Positions 1 through 6,899 of a stretch of DNA of 7,991 nucleotides are shown here, piece by piece; within the stretch, counting starts at the first letter, position 1; every line of letters begins with the position of its first letter. Position numbers and translations under genes: made by a program. The notes beneath the pieces were generated by a model. That model was not told where the DNA came from. It searched no databases and worked only from the letters and a program-made list of their open reading frames with translations. Source of the stretch: Victivallales bacterium (GTDB taxonomy: Bacteria > Verrucomicrobiota > Lentisphaeria > Victivallales > SZUA-371); NCBI GenBank assembly GCA_028691155.1, contig JAQUZV010000087.1, forward strand, positions 1 to 7,991. The letters run 5' to 3'.

Positions 1-1
1 C

Positions 2-2551
2 GCGTTGGGAATGAGCATCTTTATCGCCGATATTTACCTGGCCGCCCATACGCTGACGCCGGCGGCGACCCCATTGACGGCCATGGCTTTCTGTCACCGG
101 TTCTATGGCTGGCGGCTGATGATCGACATGTTTCTGATTGCCGTCTGCGGCGGACTGTTCATCATTCCGCTCTATGCGCTGATGCAGCACCGGGCCCGGC
201 CCGAATCGCTGGCCCGGACCATCGCCGCCAACAACATTGTCAATGCTATTTTCATGGTGACGATTGCGCTGGCGGCCGGGCTGGCGCTCTGGCTGGGTTG
301 CACCATCCCGGAATTGCTGCTGGGAGCGGCGGTGATAAATCTGGGCGTCGGGATTTACATCTGCCGGTTGCTGCCGACGGCGCTACTGCGCTCGATGTTC
401 CGCTCGTTGCTGTCGCTGCTGTTCCGGGTGGAGGTGAAAAATCTGGAAAATTATGAAAAGGCCGGCAACCGCGTCCTGATTATCGCCAACCACACCTCGC
501 TGCTGGACGGATTGCTGATCGCCGCCTTCATGCCGGAAAAACTCACCTTTGCGCTCAACACCCAGATGGCGAGAAAATGGTGGTTCCGACCGCTGCTGAG
601 CATTGTCAACGCCTTCCCGCTGGATCCGACCAATCCGATGGCCATTCGCTCGTTGATCGCGGAACTCCGCGCCGACCACAAGTGCATGATTTTTCCCGAA
701 GGCCGCATTACCGTCACCGGGACGCTGATGAAGATCTACGAGGGACCGGGCATGGTGGCCGAAAAATCCGGGGCCATGGTCCTGCCGATCCGGATGGACG
801 GGGCTCAATACTCCAAGTTTTCCTATCTTCGCAATAAGGTAAGAACCTGCTGGTTCCCCAAAATCACCCTGACGGTACTGGAACCGCACCGGTTTACCGT
901 GCCGCCGGAGTTCCACGGCCGCGCCCGCCGCCACAAAACCTCGCAGCAGATTTACGACAGCATGGTGGATATGGTCTACCAGACCACCGCGATCGACCGG
1001 AATCTGTTCTGCTCGTTGCGGGACTCCGCCCGTATCCACGGCTACGGTCACCGCATTGCCGAGGATGCCTCCCGCAAGCTGATCAACTATCGGCAATTAC
1101 TGCTGAAAAGCCACCTGCTGGGCAATCTGATGCGCCACGCCGCGCCCGGAGAACGTTATCTGGGACTGATGCTCCCCACCTCGCTGCCGACCCTGGTCGC
1201 GTTCTGGGGCATGCAGGCCTACGACCTGATTCCCTGCATGATCAATTTCTCGTCCGGCAGCGCCGCCGTGACGGCTTCCTGCCGGGCGGTAAAACTGCGC
1301 ACGATATTTACGTCGCGGAAATTCATCACCTTGGCACATCTGGAACCGCTGGCCGAAGCGTTGCAACGGAACGGCTGCCGTCTGATCTACCTGGAAGATC
1401 TGAAGCAGCAGGCCACCCAAGCCGCCCTGCTCGGCGGTTGCTGGGATTGGTTGCGTCACCGGCGGCCTCATGCCGCGCCTTCCGATCCGGCGGTGGTGCT
1501 GTTCACCTCCGGGTCCGAAGGAACGCCCAAAGCCGTCCTGCTCAGCCATCGCAACATTCAGGCCAACAAGGCCCAGATCATGACCGTACTGCCGCTCACC
1601 ACCGCCGACCGGGTCTTCAACTGCATGCCGATGTTTCACTCCTTCGGGCTGTGTGCCGGTTCCGTACTGACCACCCTGGCCGGGATCCGAACCTTTTTCT
1701 ATCATTCACCGCTGCACTACCGGATCATCCCGGAACTGAGTTACGACACCATGTCCACCGTCATTTTCGGCACCGACACCTTCCTGGCCGCCTACGGCCG
1801 GGTGGCCCATCCCTACGACTTCTTCAACCTGCGTTTTGCCGTGGTGGGGGCGGAAAAACTCAAGGACACCACCGCCGATCTCTGGGCCAATAAATTCGGG
1901 GTCCGGATCTTCGAGGGCTACGGCGCCACCGAAGCCGCGCCGGTCATTGCCGTGAATACGCCGATGTATTGCCGACGCGGCACCGTGGGCCGGCTGCTGC
2001 CGGGGATGCAGTGCCGTCTCGAAGAAGTCCCGGGCATCGCCGCCGGACAACAGCTGCGGCTCAAAGGCGACAACGTCATGTTGGGCTATATGCGCCAGGA
2101 ACATCCCGGCGAACTCCAGCCGCCGCCGGACGGCTGGTATGACACCGGCGACATCGTGGCCATCGATTCTAACGGCTTCATCACCATTAAGGGCCGGGCC
2201 AAACGCTTTGCCAAAGTGGCCGGGGAGATGGTCTCGCTGACCGCCGTCGAGACCGCCGTCGAACAGTTGTGGCCCAAGAGCCGCAGCGGCATAATCGCCG
2301 TCGCCGACCGGCGCAAAGGCGAACAGCTGGTTCTCATCACCGACAATCTCCAGGCCGATCCCGGAACGTTGCGCCGGCACTTTCTGGCATCCGGCCTGAG
2401 CGAGCTCTGGATTCCGAAGCGCATTGTCACCATGAAGAATCCACCCCTGCTCGGCAGCGGCAAATTCGATTATCCCGCCGCACAAAAATTACTCTCCGAC
2501 GCCGCGACCGATAATTCCGGAACGGAGGATTGCCCGGAAGACGCGGAATAA
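2..2551 (+). CDS. aas: Aas-type fusion: MFS lysophospholipid transporter C-terminal part + acyltransferase + acyl-ACP synthetase (5' partial)
   Basis: The product probably imports lysophospholipid across the inner membrane and re-acylates it with acyl-ACP that it makes itself. The reading frame is open to the window edge and the first residues lie inside a transporter, so the true start is upstream. Counting from the TTG codon at base 5 (848 residues), residues 1-125 hold about three to four hydrophobic helices resembling the end of LplT-like MFS proteins. The PlsC acyltransferase follows, with NHTSLLD (N162, H163, D168) and FPEGR (230-234). The AMP-forming synthetase then shows TSGSEGTPK (501-509), GYGATE (638-643), YDTGD (712-716), GRAKRFAKVAGE (730-741) and a C-terminal GSGK whose lysine is K820. 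Similarity to E. coli Aas is strong, including the stretches around SPLHYRI and NPYDF/HPYDF. E. coli has LplT and Aas as separate proteins; fused forms are known. Family assignment is sure; the substrate is inferred. Confidence 0.93.
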   Translation, partial: ALGMSIFIADIYLAAHTLTPAATPLTAMAFCHRFYGWRLMIDMFLIAVCGGLFIIPLYALMQHRARPESLARTIAANNIVNAIFMVTIALAAGLALWLGCTIPELLLGAAVINLGVGIYICRLLPTALLRSMFRSLLSLLFRVEVKNLENYEKAGNRVLIIANHTSLLDGLLIAAFMPEKLTFALNTQMARKWWFRPLLSIVNAFPLDPTNPMAIRSLIAELRADHKCMIFPEGRITVTGTLMKIYEGPGMVAEKSGAMVLPIRMDGAQYSKFSYLRNKVRTCWFPKITLTVLEPHRFTVPPEFHGRARRHKTSQQIYDSMVDMVYQTTAIDRNLFCSLRDSARIHGYGHRIAEDASRKLINYRQLLLKSHLLGNLMRHAAPGERYLGLMLPTSLPTLVAFWGMQAYDLIPCMINFSSGSAAVTASCRAVKLRTIFTSRKFITLAHLEPLAEALQRNGCRLIYLEDLKQQATQAALLGGCWDWLRHRRPHAAPSDPAVVLFTSGSEGTPKAVLLSHRNIQANKAQIMTVLPLTTADRVFNCMPMFHSFGLCAGSVLTTLAGIRTFFYHSPLHYRIIPELSYDTMSTVIFGTDTFLAAYGRVAHPYDFFNLRFAVVGAEKLKDTTADLWANKFGVRIFEGYGATEAAPVIAVNTPMYCRRGTVGRLLPGMQCRLEEVPGIAAGQQLRLKGDNVMLGYMRQEHPGELQPPPDGWYDTGDIVAIDSNGFITIKGRAKRFAKVAGEMVSLTAVETAVEQLWPKSRSGIIAVADRRKGEQLVLITDNLQADPGTLRRHFLASGLSELWIPKRIVTMKNPPLLGSGKFDYPAAQKLLSDAATDNSGTEDCPEDAE

Positions 2552-2558
2552 GCTCCCT

Positions 2559-2590
2559 GGCCGTCCCGACCGCCGGGACGGCCTCATTAT
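2559..2590 (+). terminator. Hairpin terminator after aas
   Basis: A perfect 9-bp GC-rich stem (2559-2567 pairing with 2575-2583) with a 7-nt loop starts eight bases after the aas stop codon. The downstream tail (TCATTAT) has few T residues, so it may be a weak intrinsic terminator or an mRNA 3'-end stabiliser. Confidence 0.6.
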
Positions 2591-2914
2591 ATCCGCAAAA
2601 GTATAGCATTATAGTAAACTTTCCATACCACACTCCGACCGTCGTGCCATCGTGACCGCCACGATCCGGTTTCGACCCCGTTCAGAGGGTCTTCCTCCTT
2701 GATTGCGGTCAATATTTTGAAATAAAATGTCACATTTTGCTTGAAAATATGATATTCTGAAAAAAACCACAAAACCCGCCGAGTATATCTTTGCTTTTTG
2801 CCATAATGAGGCTATATTTTTCTTCCTATTTTAAATGCTTGTTTGCAAACATTTAACCAATGATAATCCAATAAGTCGAGCAGATATAATTCTTAGAGAA
2901 AAGGTAGACTTTTA
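2591..2914. promoter_or_regulatory. AT-rich intergenic leader upstream of ackA with several small palindromes
   Basis: No credible gene lies in this gap, which is much more AT-rich than the flanking coding DNA, especially from about 2710. Three inverted repeats are visible: AAAATGT-C-ACATTTT (2724-2738), AATAT-G-ATATT (2746-2756), and TTAAATG/CATTTAA arms (2831-2837 and 2850-2856) enclosing an overlapping perfect palindrome TGTTTGCAAACA (2840-2851). The first two are centred 20 bp apart. Such elements are typical of operator sites for dimeric regulators, but I cannot name a regulator. The gap most likely carries the ackA promoter and its control sites. Confidence 0.5.
2860..2890 (+). promoter_or_regulatory. 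Possible sigma-70-type promoter for ackA
   Basis: A perfect TATAAT lies at 2885-2890, 24 bases before the ackA ATG. The best upstream partner is ATGATA at 2860-2865, a 4/6 match to TTGACA with a long 19-base spacer. A start near 2897 would leave a very short leader that begins just before the AAGG ribosome site. An alternative pair is TTGCTT (2791-2796) and TATATT (2813-2818), spaced 16 bases, which is also weak. Confidence 0.35.
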
Positions 2915-4117
2915 ATGAAAGTGTTGGTATTGAACGCAGGCAGTTCTTCCGTGAAATTCACGTTGTTCGCGATGAAGAACGAAACCGTAATGGCCAAAGG
3001 ACTGGTGGAGCGCATCGGACTGGACAATCCCCAATTGATTTACAAGCACAGCGATGGCCGTGAAGTCCGGGAAACGCTCCGGATCAAGGATCATCGCGGC
3101 GCCATCGGCAGCATCTGCGCCAAACTGGTGGATCCGGAAGTCGGGGTGCTGAAAAGCCTGAACGAAGTGCAGGCCATCGGTCACCGGGTGCTCCACGGCG
3201 GCATGAAGATGACCCGGCCGACCATTGTCGACGACAACGTCAAGGCCATCATCCGGGAATGTTTCCCCCTCGGACCGCTGCACAATCCGGCCAATCTGGC
3301 CGGCATCGAGGCCTGCGAGAAGAATTTTCCCGGCATCGCCAATATCGCCGTCTTCGACACCGCGTTTCATCAGACCATGCCTCCCGAAGCCTACCTCTAT
3401 CCCCTGCCCTATGAAATGTACGAAAAGAACGGTTACCGCAAATACGGTTTCCACGGCACCTCGCACAATTATGTGGCCAATGCCACCGCCAAATATCTGG
3501 AACGTCCGCTGACCGCGCTGAATTTGATTGTCTGCCATCTCGGCAACGGTTGCAGTCTTACCGCCATCCGCGACGGCAAGGTCATCGACACCTCCATGGG
3601 GCTGACCCCGCTGGAAGGACTGATGATGGGAACGCGTTGCGGCGATATCGACGCCTCGATCGTGGTACGCATGATTGAAAACGGCATGACGCCGGCGGAA
3701 GTCGATCAGGTCATGAACAAAAAGAGCGGTCTACTCGGCGTCAGCGGTCTGAGCAGCGACATGCGCGACATTCTCAAGGCGGCCGAAGAAGGCAACGAAC
3801 GGGCGGCACTGGCGCGCCGGATGTTTGTCCTGAAAGTGGTGAAATACATCGGCGCCTATTATACGTTGCTCCACGGCGTCGACGCGGTGGTGTTCACCGG
3901 CGGCGTCGGCGAATTCAGCATTCCGATCCGCCGGGAAATCTGCGAGGAACTCTGCGGTCTCGGCATTAAGATGGATCAGGAAAAAAATGGCGGATGCTTC
4001 GGCAAGAGCGGCGTCATTTCCACCCCTGACAGCAAGTGCAAACTGATCGTCATGCCCACCAATGAAGAGCTGATGATCGCCCGTTGCGTCGTCAGGCTGA
4101 CGGAACCCCAACCGTAA
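2915..4117 (+). CDS. ackA: Acetate kinase
   Basis: AckA transfers phosphate between acetyl phosphate and ADP, giving acetate and ATP in the cytoplasm. The 400-residue length equals that of E. coli AckA, and the family's active-site residues fall at the same numbers: N7 (in LNAGSSSVKF), R91 (GHRVLHGG), H123, D148 (VFDTAFH), H180 (YGFHGTSH), R241 (GTRCGDID) and E384 (PTNEE). The nucleotide-binding FTGGVGE lies at 327-333. The ATG start is supported by the family N-terminus MKVLVLNAGSSS and by AAGG at 2901-2904, ten bases upstream. Its metabolic partner pta follows, but a terminator stands between them, so the two may be transcribed separately. Nothing suggests loss of activity. Confidence 0.98.
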   Translation: MKVLVLNAGSSSVKFTLFAMKNETVMAKGLVERIGLDNPQLIYKHSDGREVRETLRIKDHRGAIGSICAKLVDPEVGVLKSLNEVQAIGHRVLHGGMKMTRPTIVDDNVKAIIRECFPLGPLHNPANLAGIEACEKNFPGIANIAVFDTAFHQTMPPEAYLYPLPYEMYEKNGYRKYGFHGTSHNYVANATAKYLERPLTALNLIVCHLGNGCSLTAIRDGKVIDTSMGLTPLEGLMMGTRCGDIDASIVVRMIENGMTPAEVDQVMNKKSGLLGVSGLSSDMRDILKAAEEGNERAALARRMFVLKVVKYIGAYYTLLHGVDAVVFTGGVGEFSIPIRREICEELCGLGIKMDQEKNGGCFGKSGVISTPDSKCKLIVMPTNEELMIARCVVRLTEPQP

Positions 4118-4136
4118 CTGCCGTCGAATATTACCG

Positions 4137-4165
4137 CCGCCCGTTCGACGGGCGGTTTTCGTTTT
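4137..4165 (+). terminator. Rho-independent terminator after ackA
   Basis: An 8-bp GC-rich stem (4137-4144 with 4148-4155) closes a TCG loop and is followed directly by TTTT-CG-TTTT (4156-4165). This is a standard intrinsic terminator, 20 bases after the ackA stop and about 40 bases before the pta start. Confidence 0.85.
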
Positions 4166-4169
4166 CAAA

Positions 4170-4175
4170 TATAAT
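4170..4175 (+). promoter_or_regulatory. Possible -10 element for pta
   Basis: A perfect TATAAT sits between the ackA terminator and pta, 29 bases before the pta ATG. The only -35-like match (TCGACG, 4145-4150, 19-base spacer) lies inside the terminator hairpin, so the call rests on the -10 alone. Its position after a strong terminator makes an independent pta promoter plausible. Confidence 0.3.
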
Positions 4176-4204
4176 TCAATTTTCAAGCACAGGAGAATAT
4201 AAAA

Positions 4205-5215
4205 ATGCCAGCAATCGATCTTTTTATTGAACGGGCCCGTCAGGCTCAGAAGACGCTGGTGCTGCCGGAAGGCATGGACCCCCGCGTGGTTACCGCCGCC
4301 AACCAGGCCGTCAGCGCCGGCATCGTCAGGAAAGCCATTGTTCTCGGAACTCCGGCCGAACTCGATCAGGCCTGCCGGGAAGCCGGAATCACGGAACGCA
4401 AATTCGAAGTTCTCGACTACCTTTCCTGCGATTTCTTCGAAGAATACGCCGCCCAGTTCTGCGAAATGCGCAAGAAAAAGGGCATGGACATGGCGGGTGC
4501 CCGCAAGGCGCTGCAGAGCCGGATCTTCTTCGGTGCCATGATGTGCCGCAACAACCTGGCCGACGGGCTGGTGGCCGGAAGCATCGCTTCCACCGCCGAC
4601 ATGTTGCGGGCGGCCTTTATCTGCATCGGCACCGCCCCGGGGATTAAAATCGGCAGCAGCTGTTTCATTATGGACCTTCAGCATCCGGCGCCGGCGGGAG
4701 ACCGGATGCTGGCCTTTGCCGACTGCGCCGTCAATCCCGATCCCACCGCCGAACAGTTGGTCGACATTGCTCTGGCCACGGCCAATACTTATCAGGCATT
4801 GCTGGGCCGGGAACCGCGGGTGGCCTTTCTTTCCTTCTCGACCCACGGCAGCGCCAATCACCCGCTTCAGGAAAAAGTTGCAACCGCAGCTAAACTGTTC
4901 GGGGAAAGGGTAAAGGCCGAAGGGTTGAACCTTGTTTTCGACGGCGAAGTACAGGCCGATGCCGCGCTCGTTCCCGCCGTTGCCGCCGGCAAATGTCAGG
5001 GCAGCGCCCTGGCCGGCAGCGCCAACGTCCTGATCTTCCCGGATCTTAACGCCGGCAATATCTGCTATAAAATGGTGCAGCGTCTTGCCGGCGCCGGAGC
5101 CTATGGTCCGGTGTTGCAGGGACTGGCCAAGCCGATGAGCGATTTGTCGCGCGGCTGCAGCGCCGAAGATATTTTCGGTGTCATGGCGATCACCGCCTGC
5201 CAGGCGCAGGGCTGA
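4205..5215 (+). CDS. pta: Phosphate acetyltransferase (short, single-domain type)
   Basis: Pta converts acetyl-CoA and phosphate to acetyl phosphate and CoA, the step before AckA. At 336 residues it is the short form, like those of Methanosarcina and Firmicutes, and lacks the long N-terminal extension of E. coli Pta (about 714 residues). Visible family stretches are LPEGMDPRVV (20-29), ADGLVAGSIASTADMLRAA (119-137), FLSFSTHGSANHP (208-220), FDGEVQADAALVP (245-257) and PDLNAGNICYK (279-289). SRGCSAED (315-322) matches the catalytic Ser-Arg...Asp set of Methanosarcina thermophila Pta (S309, R310, D316), and R135 probably corresponds to its R133. The start has AGGAGA at 4191-4196, eight bases upstream. 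A butyryltransferase of the same superfamily is the alternative, but the neighbouring ackA and the full match favour Pta. Confidence 0.96.
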   Translation: MPAIDLFIERARQAQKTLVLPEGMDPRVVTAANQAVSAGIVRKAIVLGTPAELDQACREAGITERKFEVLDYLSCDFFEEYAAQFCEMRKKKGMDMAGARKALQSRIFFGAMMCRNNLADGLVAGSIASTADMLRAAFICIGTAPGIKIGSSCFIMDLQHPAPAGDRMLAFADCAVNPDPTAEQLVDIALATANTYQALLGREPRVAFLSFSTHGSANHPLQEKVATAAKLFGERVKAEGLNLVFDGEVQADAALVPAVAAGKCQGSALAGSANVLIFPDLNAGNICYKMVQRLAGAGAYGPVLQGLAKPMSDLSRGCSAEDIFGVMAITACQAQG

Positions 5216-5244
5216 TTTCGTTCCGAAAGTAAATTGGAACCAGG

Positions 5245-5282
5245 CAAAACGACCGGTATCGCTCCGGCCGTTTTGTTGTTTT
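5245..5282 (+). terminator. Rho-independent terminator after pta
   Basis: A 12-position stem with one A/C mismatch (5245-5256 with 5264-5275) closes a 7-nt loop. The right arm runs into a T-rich tail (TTTTGTTGTTTT, 5271-5282). It begins 30 bases after the pta stop and separates pta from efp. Confidence 0.85.
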
Positions 5283-5290
5283 CCGACAAT

Positions 5291-5361
5291 TTGATTTGCA
5301 AAACGGCAAAATCAGTGTATTTCTATAGTCGGTTTATTCAATAATTATTTATATTCAGGAG
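5291..5361 (+). promoter_or_regulatory. AT-rich promoter-bearing leader and ribosome site of efp
   Basis: After the pta terminator the sequence turns AT-rich up to efp. A -10-like TATAGT lies at 5324-5329 and a -35-like TTGCAA at 5296-5301, but the 22-base spacing is too long for a normal pair, so the exact promoter is not resolved. AGGAG at 5357-5361, five bases before the ATG, is a clear ribosome binding site for efp. Confidence 0.35.
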
Positions 5362-5366
5362 ATAAC

Positions 5367-5933
5367 ATGTACAGTGCTTCCGATTTGAAGAAGGGGCTGA
5401 AGATTGAGATCGAAGGTCAGCCGTATACCGTTACCGAATTTGAATTCTGCAAGCCCGGCAAGGGTACTGCGCTTTATCGCTGCCGTCTCAAAAATATGAT
5501 TACCGGGGCCACCATGGATCGCACCTTCCGTCCGGTCGACAAGATTGACGTGCCCAACGTGGAAGAACGCGAAATTCATTATTCCTATCAGGACGGCGAT
5601 TACTATGTGTTCAGCGACGCGGATACTTATGAAGAACTGCGTCTCGACAAGGATCACCTCGGCGACAAAATCTATTTTCTGATTGAAAACAGCGTCTGCA
5701 GCGTGGTCATGTTCAACGGCGAACCGATCGATGTAACGTTGCCGACGTTCATCGAAAAAGTCATTGTCGACACCGAACCGGGCGCCCGCGGCGACACCGC
5801 CACCAATGTGCTGAAACCCGCCAAGCTCGACAACGGCTACGAAATTCAGGTGCCCCTGTTCATCAATCAGGGCGATACCGTCAAGATCGACACCCGTACC
5901 GGTGCCTATGCCGAACGTGTCGCCAAAGCCTGA
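5367..5933 (+). CDS. efp: Translation elongation factor P
   Basis: EF-P binds ribosomes stalled at consecutive prolines, next to the P-site tRNA, and promotes peptide bond formation. The 188-residue length is normal. Domain I (about 1-65) carries the exposed loop KPGKGTA (29-35), in which K32 corresponds to the modified K34 of E. coli EF-P. The OB-fold domains II and III follow, and the family signature in domain III is visible from K150 to D170 (KPAKLDNGYEIQVPLF and on). The start has a strong AGGAG site. The next gene encodes the EpmA ligase that acts on this lysine and begins inside the last codons of efp, so the two are very probably co-transcribed and translationally coupled. Upstream, a terminator isolates the pair from pta. 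Confidence 0.97.
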   Translation: MYSASDLKKGLKIEIEGQPYTVTEFEFCKPGKGTALYRCRLKNMITGATMDRTFRPVDKIDVPNVEEREIHYSYQDGDYYVFSDADTYEELRLDKDHLGDKIYFLIENSVCSVVMFNGEPIDVTLPTFIEKVIVDTEPGARGDTATNVLKPAKLDNGYEIQVPLFINQGDTVKIDTRTGAYAERVAKA

Positions 5934-6843
5934 GCTGATCGCGCGACTGGAAGAGCTCAAGCCCCGCCTCACCCTGCGAGCGGGGCTTATTGCTGCATTG
6001 CGTCGCTTTTATGCCGACCACGGTTTTCTGGAAACGGAAACGCCGGTGCTGATCCCGGCCCCGGCCCCGGAAGAATATATCGAGGCTCCGGCCGCTGTCG
6101 GCGGGTTTCTGCGCAGTTCCCCCGAACTGGAGATGAAATGTCTGCTGGCCGCCGGATACGACCGGATTTTTCAACTCGGACCGTGCTTCCGCCGGGATGA
6201 ATACGGCCGGCGCCATCGACCGGAATTCACCATGCTGGAATGGTATCAATCCGGAGCCGATTATCTGGTGCTGGCCGAATTCACCCGCGCCATGCTGATT
6301 TTTGCCGCCCGGCAGGTTTTGGGACGAACAACGCTGTCATGGCGAGGTCGGACCATCGAACTTGACACCCCATGGCAATACCTCAGCGTTCGCGATGCTT
6401 ATCGCGACTATGCCGGGGTCGCGGTGGAAACCGCCCTGGCTGCTGATTCGTTCGACGAACTGATGGTCACCAAAATCGAACCGCAACTGGGCTGGGGCCG
6501 TCCGACGCTTCTGCTGGATTATCCGGCCTGCCGCTCGTCGCTGGCCCGACTGAAAGCTTCCGATCCGACCGTAGCCGAACGCTGGGAATTGTATCTGGGC
6601 GGACTGGAAATCGCCAATGCCTTTTCCGAGTTGACCGCCGCCGGAGAGCAGCGCGAGCGCTTCCGTCAGGCCCGGGAGAACCGGCGGCGCGACGGCGGTC
6701 AGGATTACCCGGAAGCCAGTGATTTTCTGACTATGTTGGATTACGGCCTGCCGGAATCGTCCGGCTGCGCGTTGGGAGTGGACCGTCTGGCCATGGTTTG
6801 GGCCGCGGTCGACGACATCGGGGAAATTACGTATCCGCGTTGA
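5908..6843 (+). CDS. epmA: EF-P lysine ligase EpmA (PoxA/GenX, LysRS-like)
   Basis: EpmA is a paralogue of class II lysyl-tRNA synthetase without the tRNA-binding domain; it adenylates a lysine and attaches it to EF-P. From ATG 5908 the protein has 311 residues (E. coli: 325). Motif 2 is FRRDEYGRRHRPEFTMLEWY (95-114) and motif 3 is SGCALGVDRLAM (285-296). GLEIANAFSEL (232-242) matches the GIELANGFHEL stretch of the E. coli protein. A288 corresponds to E. coli A298, where LysRS has glycine; this residue favours (R)-beta-lysine. The start is uncertain: GTG 5902 and ATG 5908 both lie inside efp, no clear ribosome site is seen, and no ATG, GTG or TTG between the efp stop and the conserved N-terminal helix could serve. 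The overlap with efp (26 bases from the ATG) suggests translational coupling. The C-terminus (EITYPR) is slightly shorter than in E. coli. Confidence 0.93.
   Translation: MPNVSPKPELIARLEELKPRLTLRAGLIAALRRFYADHGFLETETPVLIPAPAPEEYIEAPAAVGGFLRSSPELEMKCLLAAGYDRIFQLGPCFRRDEYGRRHRPEFTMLEWYQSGADYLVLAEFTRAMLIFAARQVLGRTTLSWRGRTIELDTPWQYLSVRDAYRDYAGVAVETALAADSFDELMVTKIEPQLGWGRPTLLLDYPACRSSLARLKASDPTVAERWELYLGGLEIANAFSELTAAGEQRERFRQARENRRRDGGQDYPEASDFLTMLDYGLPESSGCALGVDRLAMVWAAVDDIGEITYPR
5959..5988 (+). promoter_or_regulatory. Hairpin in the 5' coding end of epmA, just after the efp stop
   Basis: Perfect 9-base arms AAGCCCCGC (5959-5967) and GCGGGGCTT (5980-5988) enclose a 12-nt loop, starting 26 bases after the efp stop codon. 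There is no T tract, so it is not a standard terminator. It could stabilise the efp message or reduce read-through and translation of epmA, but it may also be a chance product of GC-rich codons. Confidence 0.35.
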
Positions 6844-6864
6844 AACCAGCCTCATCGAACCACA

Positions 6865-6888
6865 CGACGGCGCGGTAATTTACCGTCG
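6865..6888. terminator. Weak inverted repeat between convergent epmA and the minus-strand gene
   Basis: Arms CGACGG (6865-6870) and CCGTCG (6883-6888) flank a competing inner repeat GGTAA-T-TTACC (6873-6883). It sits in the 56-base gap between two convergent stop codons, where a bidirectional terminator is expected. Neither side has a clear T run, so support is weak. Confidence 0.3.
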
Positions 6889-6899
6889 CTCCGGATATT

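Noticed and set aside
383..2485. Long open frames on the minus strand opposite aas (383-1096, 1097-1705, 1706-2485).
   Set aside because: They lie fully antisense to well-conserved coding sequence, show no recognisable domain and have glycine-, histidine- and arginine-rich translations typical of GC-rich shadow frames.
2587..2772. A 61-residue minus-strand frame in the gap before ackA.
   Set aside because: No ribosome site and no recognisable protein features; it covers the AT-rich region that looks regulatory.
3731..4861. A 376-residue open frame on the minus strand spanning ackA, the gap and pta.
   Set aside because: It crosses two certain genes and a terminator, and its translation is low-complexity shadow sequence with no family features.
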